A stretch of DNA of 64,000 nucleotides, from assembly GCF_009617585.1 (NCBI RefSeq), contig NZ_WIXI01000051.1:372001-436000 (forward strand), written 5' to 3'. The position numbers and the translations under genes are program-made. The DNA comes from Endobacterium cereale. Its GTDB lineage: Bacteria > Pseudomonadota > Alphaproteobacteria > Rhizobiales > Rhizobiaceae. Under the pieces are notes generated by a model. The model ran no database searches. It was not told where the DNA came from and saw only the letters and a program-made list of their open reading frames with translations. Below are positions 18,832 to 27,420 of this stretch, piece after piece. Positions within the stretch are counted from its first letter, which is position 1; the number at the start of each line of letters is the position of its first letter.

Positions 18832-19188
18832 TCACGCCGCCGCCCCATCATGATGGTAGGAGGTCAGTTTGCGCGGATTGACGCCCTCCAGGCAATTGAC
18901 GTTGAGCGCCACCATCTCAGCGCCATCGGGCGCGGTGCCATAAGAGAAGCTCTGGATGCCGCAGGTCTTGCAGAACAGATGCTGCAGCTTTTTCGAGTTG
19001 AAGCGGTATTCGGTGAGGTTTTCCTCGCCCGACTTCAGCGTGAAAGCCGCTTTCGGCGTAAACGTCAGCACCGCACCAAGACGCTGGCAGCGCGAGCAGT
19101 TGCAGGTCACCGTCTTGTCGAGATCGGCATCCGCCTCGAAGGAAACCGCGCCGCACTGGCAGCCGCCGATATAATGTTTCGTGGCCAT
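18832..19188 (-). CDS. GFA/CENP-V family zinc-binding protein
   Basis: 118 residues of the glutathione-dependent formaldehyde-activating enzyme-like fold (Mss4-like beta-tent). The zinc ligands are visible in GGCQCGAVSFEA, CNCSRCQRLGAVL and FCKTCGIQSFSY. The start at MATKHYIGGCQCG leaves only one base between it and the ureB stop, indicating co-translation. GFA proteins are often of unknown substrate; formaldehyde chemistry should not be assumed. Confidence 0.88.
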   Translation of the reverse strand: MATKHYIGGCQCGAVSFEADADLDKTVTCNCSRCQRLGAVLTFTPKAAFTLKSGEENLTEYRFNSKKLQHLFCKTCGIQSFSYGTAPDGAEMVALNVNCLEGVNPRKLTSYHHDGAAA

Positions 19189-19189
19189 T

Positions 19190-19495
19190 TCAGAGTGCTC
19201 CCATGATCTTTTGCTGGAATCCATAAACTTCGCGTTTGCCCGAAAGCGGGATCAGCGTCACCGAACGGGTCTGGCCCGGCTCAAAACGAACGGCGGTACC
19301 GGCCGGAATATCAAGCCTCATGCCCCGCGCCTTGTCGCGCTCGAAGGAGAGGCCGTTATTGGTCTCGAAAAAATGGTAATGGCTGCCCACCTGGACCGGC
19401 CGGTCACCGGTGTTCGACACATCGATCGAGATTGTCGGCGCACCAGCATTCAGTTCGATTTCGCCTTTGGCGGCAATGACTTCACCGGGTATCAT
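19190..19495 (-). CDS. ureB: Urease beta subunit UreB
   Basis: 101 residues, the small non-catalytic beta subunit of the trimeric (alpha-beta-gamma)3 urease. The family features [53 protein letters not shown] and [10 protein letters not shown] are all present. It is preceded by the DUF1272 gene 11 bases upstream. Confidence 0.97.
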   Translation of the reverse strand: MIPGEVIAAKGEIELNAGAPTISIDVSNTGDRPVQVGSHYHFFETNNGLSFERDKARGMRLDIPAGTAVRFEPGQTRSVTLIPLSGKREVYGFQQKIMGAL

Positions 19496-19506
19496 GAATC
19501 ACTCCC

Positions 19507-19770
19507 TCAGGCGGTTAAAGCAGTTTGTGGCTGGCAGCCTTCGGGCTTCAGCACCCGCACGGTAGACGCCGGATTGTTGACCAGCGCCGCCAACGGGCGC
19601 ACCGGGCGACGCACCAGTTCACCGCTGCAATTGGGGCAGAAACCGCGGAGCCTGTCCGTCGCGCAATCGGCGCAAAACGTGCATTCGAACGTGCAGATCA
19701 TCGCCTCGCGGCTATCGGGCGGCAAATCCTTGTCGCAGCATTCGCAATTGGGTCGCAGGGCCAGTGCCAT
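19507..19770 (-). CDS. DUF1272 Cys-rich small protein in the urease operon
   Basis: 87 residues with a compact Cys array, CECCDKDLPPDSREAMICTF followed by CTFCADCATDRLRGFCPNCSGELVRRPVRP, the DUF1272 pattern and a likely zinc-ribbon or rubredoxin-like metal site. The C-terminal 25 residues are extra. It lies between ureA and ureB, so it is co-expressed in stoichiometric context with the structural subunits. The function is unknown. A metal-handling role is tempting but unsupported beyond position and Cys content. Confidence 0.88.
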   Translation of the reverse strand: MALALRPNCECCDKDLPPDSREAMICTFECTFCADCATDRLRGFCPNCSGELVRRPVRPLAALVNNPASTVRVLKPEGCQPQTALTA

Positions 19771-19780
19771 CGCTTGCTCC

Positions 19781-20083
19781 TCAGCGGATCGGTTCGTGAA
19801 CGGTCACCAGCTTCGTTCCATCCGGGAACGTCGCCTCCACCTGCACGTCATGGATCATTTCCGGAATGCCTTCCATCACCTGATCGCGGGTCACGACATG
19901 GGCACCGGCTTCCATCAGGTCGGCAACCGAGCGGCCATCGCGTGCGCCTTCGACAACGTAGTCGGTAATCAGCGCAATGGCTTCGGGATAGTTCAGCTTC
20001 ACGCCGCGTTCGAGGCGGCGGCGAGCGACGATGGCCGCCATGGAAATCAGCAGCTTGTCTTTTTCGCGTGGGGTCAGGTTCAT
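19781..20083 (-). CDS. ureA: Urease gamma subunit UreA
   Basis: 100 residues, the gamma subunit of urease. [44 protein letters not shown] and [20 protein letters not shown] are diagnostic. It is separated from ureD by 21 bases. A good Shine-Dalgarno (GGGACG) is weak but present upstream. Confidence 0.97.
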   Translation of the reverse strand: MNLTPREKDKLLISMAAIVARRRLERGVKLNYPEAIALITDYVVEGARDGRSVADLMEAGAHVVTRDQVMEGIPEMIHDVQVEATFPDGTKLVTVHEPIR

Positions 20084-20104
20084 GGAACGTCCCGGCTTAT
20101 CGGA

Positions 20105-20929
20105 TCAGATATGCCAGACTTTCGGCACTGCCGCGCCATTACGCAATACGGAAATTGCCGGTACCAGGATTTTTCTCAAGGCAAAGCCGTCGATGGCCGT
20201 AATTCGGGCAATCAGTTTGTCATTCCAACAGCTTGCGCCTGCATTTGAGGCACCGAGAATGTTTCTCAGCGGCTCCAGAAGGGCCTCGGCGCGCGGTCCG
20301 GTGTAAAACAACGTGGCAAAAGCCACCTGGCTCGACAGAACAGCGGACTGCGCCGACAATGATTCGACCGCACCGTCCAGACGCAAATCCTCGGCATGGA
20401 TGAGCTTGCCGCCGCGGCGAATACGCCATCGATCGCGGAAAAAGCCGTTCGCGACCGTTTCGCCCATCGCCTTGCGGCCGAGCAAAACTGCCTCGACGGC
20501 TAAAAATTCGGAATTGTCGTGGAGATCGACCTCGAGGCTGCGCGTCAGCGACGATCGGTCGAAAAGGATGGTTTCCTGCGGCAGCCAATGGACAACCGCC
20601 CCCTCACCCACTTCTATTTGGGTGGAAAGCGTCGCGGTATCAGAAGATGCCTTGTAGATTTTTTCGTTGGCCTGGGTCGTGATCGTCGCCGCCGTCCCAC
20701 CGCCGGCGACGATCTTCCACCCCACTCTATCTCCGCCGGTGAGACCACCGGACGTATTGATCAGAACCGCTTCCATTGCAGGAGAAAACGTCTCCGGCAG
20801 GCGGATCTTTGCGCAGCCTTCCTGAAAAAGTTCGGCAAGCCGCGTGCGGCCCTCAAACGCCTTGGTTACAAGGCGCCCTTCGCCCCTTGCCCGCTGCGGC
20901 GCATGTCGGTGGTCTGGCTGATGCTGCAC
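20105..20929 (-). CDS. ureD: Urease accessory protein UreD
   Basis: About 274 residues, the scaffold that binds apo-urease and recruits UreF and UreG. The family segments [48 protein letters not shown] and [16 protein letters not shown] are clear. The start is unsettled. The conserved part begins at about [13 protein letters not shown], and the only in-frame start close by is GTG at 20929, which overlaps the end of the esterase gene by 64 bases. The frame itself runs open to 21052. The GTG is chosen with low certainty. Confidence 0.9.
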   Translation of the reverse strand: MQHQPDHRHAPQRARGEGRLVTKAFEGRTRLAELFQEGCAKIRLPETFSPAMEAVLINTSGGLTGGDRVGWKIVAGGGTAATITTQANEKIYKASSDTATLSTQIEVGEGAVVHWLPQETILFDRSSLTRSLEVDLHDNSEFLAVEAVLLGRKAMGETVANGFFRDRWRIRRGGKLIHAEDLRLDGAVESLSAQSAVLSSQVAFATLFYTGPRAEALLEPLRNILGASNAGASCWNDKLIARITAIDGFALRKILVPAISVLRNGAAVPKVWHI

Positions 20930-22098
20930 GTCATGTCCTGGCTGTCGCCGGTCGCCATGCAGTCCTTTGCAGCGACATCCGAAATTTTTGCCTTCGGCTG
21001 CGCAGCGGTTGCCACGACATCGGTGCTGTCGGCCTTGCCGAAGAAGTCCCACATACGATAGGCAGGGTCAATATTGGCGTCGAAAGCCGGCTTCTTGGCA
21101 ACGGCCGAAACCTTGACTACGCCATTGGCGCTGTCGGTAGCAGCCGCAATCACCGTTTCCTTTTCCGTCGGCTTCGGCCAGTCATGCGTGCCGTTGGCAA
21201 ACGAGTAAGAAGCGATGCGCGCGCCGTTCTTGCAGGTGTCGTAAACGCCGTAGGTCACGCCGTTGACGGTCTCGGTGCGGCCATTGCCGGTGCAGCCGTC
21301 CATGTCGGTCCAGCGCTGGATGGCGGTCTTGAAACCATACTGCCAGTAAGCCGACCCACCACCCGCATAAGGGTTCTGCTCGTCCTTCTGGCCCGCAAAC
21401 GCAACGATCGAGACCGGCTTGGCCGGGCTGCAATTGGCCTTTTCCGGAGCCCATTTGCCATCTGCCTCCACGGGGCGGCCGGCGCGCAGCGAATTGACGA
21501 ATCCGGCTGCTGCAAAATCGTCGCCGCCGGCGCAGAGATAGGCCGACAGCATACGGCCACCACCGGAATAACCGGAGGCAAAAATGCGGTTCGGATCGAC
21601 GCAGAAATCATCCTTCACCTCATCGACGGCTTCATCGATGAAGGAAATCTCGTCGAGGCCACCCTGACCTCCCTGCGGGATGATAGCCTTGCTGACTTCA
21701 ACATGCGGCACGTTCCAGGCAAAGGTACCGGGTGTCTTGCCGGAAATGCTGCCCTGCAAAGCCACCGCAATAAAGCCGTTCTTCTCGGCGACCTTGTCCC
21801 AGGAAGACCGATTGAGCTGGCCGCTCGGATTGCTGTTGCTGCCGTGGAAGTCGAAAACGACGGCCACCTTGTCCTTGCCCGTATAGGAGGACGGCACGTA
21901 ATAAACGGCGGAACGCTTGACGCCATCGGCCTCGATCGTCGTGACGTGACGGCCTGGTTTATAGGTCTCGCCACATCCGGCATGGGCCATTCCCAGGCCG
22001 CCGGCCAAGAAAAAAGCTCCTGTCGCAAAAAAAGTGCCAAGAGCTTGGGAACCAGATCGATCTATCATGCGTTCAAATGCCATCAAGCGCCTCATCAT
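20866..22098 (-). CDS. PHB-depolymerase-like secreted esterase (LpqC family)
   Basis: About 410 residues with an N-terminal signal sequence ending in LGMAHA. It belongs to the alpha/beta-hydrolase group of extracellular polyhydroxybutyrate depolymerases and feruloyl-esterase-like proteins: [15 protein letters not shown] (oxyanion region), the nucleophile motif [16 protein letters not shown], and the catalytic His in [11 protein letters not shown]. Several Cys suggest periplasmic disulfides. It sits between urtE and ureD on the same strand, an odd neighbour for urea metabolism. Upstream in-frame starts at 22191 and 22068 are alternatives. Confidence 0.85.
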   Translation of the reverse strand: MMRRLMAFERMIDRSGSQALGTFFATGAFFLAGGLGMAHAGCGETYKPGRHVTTIEADGVKRSAVYYVPSSYTGKDKVAVVFDFHGSNSNPSGQLNRSSWDKVAEKNGFIAVALQGSISGKTPGTFAWNVPHVEVSKAIIPQGGQGGLDEISFIDEAVDEVKDDFCVDPNRIFASGYSGGGRMLSAYLCAGGDDFAAAGFVNSLRAGRPVEADGKWAPEKANCSPAKPVSIVAFAGQKDEQNPYAGGGSAYWQYGFKTAIQRWTDMDGCTGNGRTETVNGVTYGVYDTCKNGARIASYSFANGTHDWPKPTEKETVIAAATDSANGVVKVSAVAKKPAFDANIDPAYRMWDFFGKADSTDVVATAAQPKAKISDVAAKDCMATGDSQDMTCSISQTTDMRRSGQGAKGAL

Positions 22099-22205
22099 AG
22101 GGTGCGGGGTGGTGTTTGCCTGTCTGAATGGCAGCTGAATAACACTTATTAGAACGGATTTAAATGGGTGCGCCGGGTAGCAGCCATGCAATAAATTGCG
22201 GCCTG

Positions 22206-22224
22206 TGACACAAAATGTGTGTCA
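22206..22224. repeat. Hairpin overlapping the urtE stop codon
   Basis: TGACACA (22206-22212) and TGTGTCA (22218-22224) are perfect 7-bp arms around a 5-base loop, placed over the last codon and stop of urtE. There is no T-tract after it on the minus strand, so it could be an mRNA processing or stabilising structure between the urt and ure parts rather than a terminator. Confidence 0.5.
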
Positions 22225-22917
22225 GACCGTCAAGTGGCGCCTTGCTTCTGCCGTATCCAGCGTTTCAGCGGCCCCTTCATGCACAATCTCGCCACGATCC
22301 ATGATGTAGACGTGGTCGGCAAGCTCCCGGCAAAAATCCAGATATTGCTCCACCAGCAGGATGGCCATGCCCGTGGAATCACGCAAATAGCGGATCGCGC
22401 GGCCGATATCCTTGATGATCGAGGGCTGAATGCCTTCGGTCGGTTCGTCCAGCACGAGGATTTTGGGACGCGTGACCATGGCGCGGCCGATCGCCAGCTG
22501 CTGCTGCTGGCCGCCGGACAGATCACCACCGCGACGCGACAGCATCGATTTCAAAACTGGAAACAGCGTAAAGATATCGTCAGGGATGGTGCGCTCATTG
22601 CGTGCCAATGGTGCAAAACCGGTCTCGAGATTCTCCTTCACCGTCAGCAGCGGAAAAATCTCGCGACCCTGCGGCACGTAACCAATGCCCTGCTTGGCGC
22701 GGACATAGGGCGAAAGCCCGTTCATCGACACGCCATCGAAGGAAATCGTGCCACCGCTCACCGGCTTCTGGCCGGTCACCGCCCGCAGCAGTGAAGACTT
22801 GCCGACACCGTTGCGGCCGAGCACGCAGGTGATCCTGCCCATTTCGGCATGGATGGAGACACCACGCAGCGCTTGGGCGGCACCGTAATGCAGATTGACA
22901 TTGTTGACTGCGAGCAT
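22222..22917 (-). CDS. urtE: Urea ABC transporter ATP-binding subunit UrtE
   Basis: 231 residues, a LivF-like ATPase. Walker A is VLGRNGVGKSSLLRAV, the signature is LSGGQQQQLAIGRAMVTRP, and Walker B is ILVLDEPTEGIQPSIIKDIG. QYLDFCRELADHVYIMDRG follows. The EGIQPSII segment is typical of UrtE rather than LivF. The frame extends to 22986, but MLAVNNVNLHYGAAQAL is the normal N-terminus. Confidence 0.95.
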   Translation of the reverse strand: MLAVNNVNLHYGAAQALRGVSIHAEMGRITCVLGRNGVGKSSLLRAVTGQKPVSGGTISFDGVSMNGLSPYVRAKQGIGYVPQGREIFPLLTVKENLETGFAPLARNERTIPDDIFTLFPVLKSMLSRRGGDLSGGQQQQLAIGRAMVTRPKILVLDEPTEGIQPSIIKDIGRAIRYLRDSTGMAILLVEQYLDFCRELADHVYIMDRGEIVHEGAAETLDTAEARRHLTV

Positions 22918-23012
22918 CCCCGAAACCCTTTTCTTTTGCAGCGCCATGCGCGGCACATGGCACGCGAACGACGCTGCAACATCCAAAACAGAGCCTCGGC
23001 TTTGCCGATGCT

Positions 23013-23531
23013 CTAGCTCATGAGCGTGCGCCTGAGTACCTGGAGCGCCTGCTCCTGTTCATTCGTCCTGTCACCGCCGACTTCGGCGACTTCCTCGGCA
23101 ATGCCGATCAACTGTATCCGCTCGTTCGTATCCAGCGCCTTCATCCACATGTCGCGGAAGCGGCGGATCGGATCCTCCGGATTGATGGTGTTTTTCGAAG
23201 CCCATTCGCAAAACACCATCACTTCATCCATGTCGCCCGGCCGGATGATGCCGGCCATGCGGCTGCGGATGACATCCTTTGCCGCATCCAGATAGATCGG
23301 CTTTTCCTTGGCGATGCAGAAGAAGAAAGCCACCGCCGCAATCGCCGGATCGGCAATCGAAGCGAGAGGCGCAGCCTCCGCCTTCTTGCGAAACTGCCGG
23401 CGCTTGAAGGCGCCGCGCATGCGCTCGATACTGTCGATCACTTCGCTGCCCGCCTCGCGCACCATCTTCAAACGCCAGTACCAGACGGCCGCGCCGCCGA
23501 TCGCCATAACCAGAATGCCAAGCAAAGCCAT
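23013..23531 (-). CDS. Orphan membrane-anchored protein inside the urt operon
   Basis: 172 residues. One N-terminal membrane helix (LLGILVMAIGGAAVWYW) is followed by a soluble helical domain (DPAIAAVAFFFCIAKEKPIYLDAAKDVIRSRM, MDEVMVFCEWASKNTINPEDPIRRFRDMW). The alternation of helices faintly recalls TerB-like domains, which I cannot confirm. It lies between urtD and urtE in the same orientation with gaps of about 90 bases on each side, so it is probably part of the transcript. No function can be named. Confidence 0.75.
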   Translation of the reverse strand: MALLGILVMAIGGAAVWYWRLKMVREAGSEVIDSIERMRGAFKRRQFRKKAEAAPLASIADPAIAAVAFFFCIAKEKPIYLDAAKDVIRSRMAGIIRPGDMDEVMVFCEWASKNTINPEDPIRRFRDMWMKALDTNERIQLIGIAEEVAEVGGDRTNEQEQALQVLRRTLMS

Positions 23532-23623
23532 GATGAAACCTCACAGTAAAAACTGCCGGTTTTAAAGCTCTTTCCTCCATCACCGGCAAGACTTGAAGTT
23601 TTTCATGACCGCGCCAACTTGTG

Positions 23624-24385
23624 TCATCGCCCGAGATAGTTCTCGATCACCTTCGGATCGTTCGAAACGAAGTCGATCGAGCCTTCGGCAAGAACAGAAC
23701 CTTCCGCCAGACAGGTTACCTTGACGCCAAGCTCGCGGATAAACCCCATATCGTGCTCCACCACCACGACCGAGCGGCTTTTGGCGATCTCGCGCAGCAG
23801 CACCGCCGTTTCTGCCGTTTCGGCATCGGTCATGCCCGCCACCGGTTCATCCACCAGCAGCAATTTCGGCTCCTGAGCGAGCAGCATGCCGATCTCCAGC
23901 CACTGTTTTTGGCCATGACTGAGATTGGCGGCCAGTTCGTTGCGCCGATGGGTCATGCGAATGGTGTCGAGGATTTCCTCGATGCGCACGGTATCGTCGG
24001 CAGACAATTTATAAAACAGGGTCGAAAACACCCCGCGCGGCCGGTTCAGCGCCAGTTCCAGATTGTCCCAGACCGTATGGCTTTCGAACACTGTCGGTTT
24101 CTGGAATTTGCGACCGATGCCGAGCTGGGCGATATCCGCCTCGTCCTTTTTCGTCAGATCGATTTCATCCTCGAACAGCACCCGGCCCGTATCCGGCCGC
24201 GTCTTGCCGGTGATGATATCCATCATAGTCGTCTTGCCCGCACCGTTCGGCCCGATGATGGCGCGCAGCTCTCCCGGCTCGACCACAAAGGACAGCGAAT
24301 TGAGCGCCTTGAACCCGTCGAAGGAAACGGAGACGTCCTCAAGGTAAAGCAGGCTTTTCGAGCGTGTTTCGGCAATGGTGTTCAT
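23624..24385 (-). CDS. urtD: Urea ABC transporter ATP-binding subunit UrtD
   Basis: 253 residues, a LivG-like ATPase of the urea importer. Walker A is IIGPNGAGKTTMMDIITGKTRP. The UrtD-typical signature NLSHGQKQWLEIGMLLAQEP is followed by Walker B LLLVDEPVAGMTDAETAET and the H-loop VVEHDMGFIRELG. It follows urtC with a 14-base gap. Confidence 0.96.
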   Translation of the reverse strand: MNTIAETRSKSLLYLEDVSVSFDGFKALNSLSFVVEPGELRAIIGPNGAGKTTMMDIITGKTRPDTGRVLFEDEIDLTKKDEADIAQLGIGRKFQKPTVFESHTVWDNLELALNRPRGVFSTLFYKLSADDTVRIEEILDTIRMTHRRNELAANLSHGQKQWLEIGMLLAQEPKLLLVDEPVAGMTDAETAETAVLLREIAKSRSVVVVEHDMGFIRELGVKVTCLAEGSVLAEGSIDFVSNDPKVIENYLGR

Positions 24386-24399
24386 GATCCCGACCTCTC

Positions 24400-25563
24400 C
24401 TATTCCGCCGCCTGTGCGATCGGTGTCACGTCACCCCGACCCTTTTCGGCATCGCTGGCCACCTTGATCGCCTTTCGGGTGGAAAAACCGCCCTGGATGG
24501 TGCCGACAATGCCTTTGGGCAGGAACAGTGTGACCGCAATGAACAGGCCCCCCAGTGCAAACAGCCAGAGTTCCGGGAAGGCGCCGGTAAAATAGCTTTT
24601 TCCCGCATTGACCAGAACAGCACCGATGATCGGACCGATGAGCGTGCCGCGCCCGCCGACCGCCGTCCACACGACGACTTCGATCGAATTGGCCGGTGCG
24701 AACTCGCCCGGATTGATGATGCCGACCTGCGGCACGAACAGCGCACCGGCAATGCCGGCAAACATGGCCGAGACGACGAAGGTGAAAAGCTTGATGTTTT
24801 CGACACGGAAACCGAGGAAACGAACGCGGCTTTCGGCATCACGCACGCCGACCAGAACCTTGCCGAATTTGGAATTGACGATTGCCGACGCGATCAGCAG
24901 GCAAAGCGCCAGCATCAGCGCCGACATGGCAAACAGAACGGCACGTGTACCACCGGCCTGCACGGAAAAGCCGACGATTTCCTTGTAGTCGGTGAGGCCG
25001 TTATTGCCGCCGAACCCCATGTCGTTGCGGAAGAAGGAGAGCATCAGGGCATAGGTCATCGCTTGGGTGATGATCGACAGATAAACGCCGTTGACGCGGG
25101 AGCGAAACGCGAACCAGCCGAACACGAAGGCGAGAAGCCCCGGCACGAACAGCACCATCAGCATCGCGAACGGAAAGAAATCGAACCCGTACCAGAACCA
25201 CGGCAATTCCTTCCAGTTGAGGAAGACCATGAAATCCGGCAGGTCGGGATTACCATAGACGCCACGGGAACCGATCTGCCGCATCAGGTACATGCCCATG
25301 GCATAACCGCCGAACGCGAAGAAGGCGCCGTGGCCGAGCGAAAGAATGCCGCAATACCCCCAGACCAGATCGAGCGCCAAGGCGAGCAGCGCATAGCAGA
25401 GATATTTGCCCATCAGCGACATCACGTAGGTCGGGATATGCAGGGCATGGTCGGCTGGCAAAAGCAGGTTGGAGGCCGGCACCAGAACGGCGGCTGCGAG
25501 GATGACCACAACGGTCGCCAGAATATGGCTCTTGAGCGCACGAAAAATGAAAGCGGACATCAT
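24400..25563 (-). CDS. urtC: Urea ABC transporter permease UrtC
   Basis: 387 residues with about ten membrane helices, a LivM-like permease. LDLVWGYCGILSLGHGAFFAFGGYAMGMYL near residue 65-95 and VVWTAVGGRGTLIGPIIGAVLVNAGKSYFTGAFPELW near the end are characteristic of UrtC. The ATG overlaps the urtB stop (ATGA); a second ATG follows immediately. The C-terminus ends with a charged cytoplasmic tail. Confidence 0.96.
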   Translation of the reverse strand: MMSAFIFRALKSHILATVVVILAAAVLVPASNLLLPADHALHIPTYVMSLMGKYLCYALLALALDLVWGYCGILSLGHGAFFAFGGYAMGMYLMRQIGSRGVYGNPDLPDFMVFLNWKELPWFWYGFDFFPFAMLMVLFVPGLLAFVFGWFAFRSRVNGVYLSIITQAMTYALMLSFFRNDMGFGGNNGLTDYKEIVGFSVQAGGTRAVLFAMSALMLALCLLIASAIVNSKFGKVLVGVRDAESRVRFLGFRVENIKLFTFVVSAMFAGIAGALFVPQVGIINPGEFAPANSIEVVVWTAVGGRGTLIGPIIGAVLVNAGKSYFTGAFPELWLFALGGLFIAVTLFLPKGIVGTIQGGFSTRKAIKVASDAEKGRGDVTPIAQAAE

Positions 25564-27176
25564 GCTTCGATCGCCCTTCCCTTGAGCGCGAACAGGCCGC
25601 GCGGACGTTTCTGGATGAAGAGGATGATCAGCACGAGCACAAGGATCTTTCCGAGCACGGCCCCGACGGACGGTTCGAGGAACTTGTTGAGGATGCCAAG
25701 CGACAGAGCGCCCACCAACGTACCCCAGAGATTGCCGACACCACCGAACACCACGACCATGAAGCTATCGATGATGTAGCTCTGGCCGAGATTGGGCGAA
25801 ACGTTGTCGATCTGGGAGAGCGCCACGCCGGCAATGCCGGCAATGCCGGAGCCGAGCGCGAAGGTGAACGCATCCACCCACGGCGTCCTGATGCCCATGG
25901 ACGATGCCATGCGACGGTTCTGGGTGACGGCGCGCATCTGCAGTCCGAACGCGGAGCGCTTCATCAGCAACAGCAGGCCAACAAAAATCGACAGCGAGAA
26001 AACGACGATCCACATGCGGTTCCAGGTGATCGTCATGCCGCCGAGCGGAAACGAACCGGACATCCACGATGGATTGCCGACTTCCTGATTGGTCGGCCCG
26101 AAAATCGTCCGGATGCCCTGCTGCAGGATCAGCGAAATACCCCAGGTGGCGAGCAGTGTTTCCAGCGGCCGGCCATAGAGAAAGCGGATGACGCCGCGCT
26201 CTATGACAAGGCCGACAGCTCCAGTGACGAGGAACGCCACCGGCAGCGCTATGGCCAGCGACCAGTCGAACAGGCCGGGCGCATTTTCACGGATCACCTG
26301 CTGCACAACAAATGTGGAATAGGCGCCAAGCATGACCATTTCGCCATGCGCCATGTTGATGATGCCCATGACGCCAAAAGTGATGGCAAGGCCGATGGCG
26401 GCGAGCAGCAGCACGGAGCCGAGCGACAGGCCGTACCAGACGTTTTGCGCCATGTCCCACAGCTGTTGTTCGTTCTGGATCGAGGCAATAGCGGCCTCCA
26501 GATCGGGCTTCAGGCTGGCATCGATGGAAGAGGAAACGGAATTGAGGATGCCGAGCGCATCACGACCACCGAGTTTGCCGATGGTTTCGATGGCGGCGCG
26601 TTTTTCCTCGACGGAACGGTCGGAAGAAAGCAGCGAAACGGCGCGCGCCTCTTGCATGCGGGCCTTCACCGCACGGTCGCTTTCCTTGGCAAGTGCCGCT
26701 TCCACCAGTTCCAGCGCTTCGGCGCTTGGCGAACGCAGGATGGCATCGGCGGCGGCAAGGCGTGCACCACGATCCGGGCTCATCAGCGTCAAGCCACCGA
26801 GAGCGGCGCGAATGGCGCGGCGCAGGTTGTTGTTGACCTTGATCTTGGTGACGGCACCCTTGGCGACCTGACCGGCGCTTTCGCCCGTCACCGGATCGAT
26901 CAGTTCCAGCTGTGAAGCCGCGGCCTTGGCGGCAAACACCGCCTTGTCGGATTTGCGGAAATAGAGATCACCCTCGGCAAAGGCGTTGAGCGCCGGCACG
27001 ACGCGGGTGTCGCCAGTGGCGGCGATCTGCCCGACCAGCTTTTCCGCATCATTGAAATTGGCGTCGGCCAGCTGGTCGAACAGCGGCTTCGGATCGTTGC
27101 CTTGCGCAAAGGTTGGCGCAGCGAAGGCAAACGCCAGGAGCGTGATCAGAATTCGAAAGAAATGTCGTGTCGTCAT
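25560..27176 (-). CDS. urtB: Urea ABC transporter permease UrtB with periplasmic N-terminal domain
   Basis: 538 residues. A signal peptide (FFRILITLLAFAFAAPTFA) is followed by an extra soluble region of about 220 residues that looks alpha-helical and HEAT-like (repeated DAxxALxxLxS patterns). Then comes the LivH-like permease (GLSLGSVLLLAAIGLAITFGVMGIINMAHGEMVMLGAYSTF). The extension is a known feature of UrtB compared with LivH. ATG at 27176 is chosen because GAAGG lies 8 bases upstream; 27191 is an alternative. It is coupled to urtC by an ATGA overlap. Confidence 0.95.
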   Translation of the reverse strand: MTTRHFFRILITLLAFAFAAPTFAQGNDPKPLFDQLADANFNDAEKLVGQIAATGDTRVVPALNAFAEGDLYFRKSDKAVFAAKAAASQLELIDPVTGESAGQVAKGAVTKIKVNNNLRRAIRAALGGLTLMSPDRGARLAAADAILRSPSAEALELVEAALAKESDRAVKARMQEARAVSLLSSDRSVEEKRAAIETIGKLGGRDALGILNSVSSSIDASLKPDLEAAIASIQNEQQLWDMAQNVWYGLSLGSVLLLAAIGLAITFGVMGIINMAHGEMVMLGAYSTFVVQQVIRENAPGLFDWSLAIALPVAFLVTGAVGLVIERGVIRFLYGRPLETLLATWGISLILQQGIRTIFGPTNQEVGNPSWMSGSFPLGGMTITWNRMWIVVFSLSIFVGLLLLMKRSAFGLQMRAVTQNRRMASSMGIRTPWVDAFTFALGSGIAGIAGVALSQIDNVSPNLGQSYIIDSFMVVVFGGVGNLWGTLVGALSLGILNKFLEPSVGAVLGKILVLVLIILFIQKRPRGLFALKGRAIEA

Positions 27177-27235
27177 GGCGTCAGCCTTCATCGCCTATCT
27201 GCCGTCAGAGCTGCTCACCTGCAACTCGATGTTTC

Positions 27236-27320
27236 CGTCATCCTCGGGCTTGTCCCGAGGATCTGACACATCGACAGTATCAGGCAGGCGCAGATCCTCG
27301 GGACAAGCCCGAGGATGACG
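27236..27320. repeat. REP-like 30-bp perfect inverted repeat between urtB and urtA
   Basis: The left arm at 27236-27265 and the right arm at 27291-27320 are exact reverse complements over 30 bases, separated by a 25-base spacer. Each arm contains its own smaller palindrome, CCTCGGGCTTGTCCCGAGG, so it can fold either as two hairpins or as one long stem. Such palindromic intergenic elements are common in Rhizobiaceae and relatives. Located between urtA and urtB, it would dampen transcription downstream of urtA or stabilise the urtA message. Confidence 0.9.
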
Positions 27321-27420
27321 GTGGAGAGGTTCGCAGTCTCTAGAAGCAGTCAGGCTGAGCTTCAGCCAAGCCATAGATTTTGTTGGTGAGGGACAACGCC
27401 CCCACCAACCTATGTTCAAC

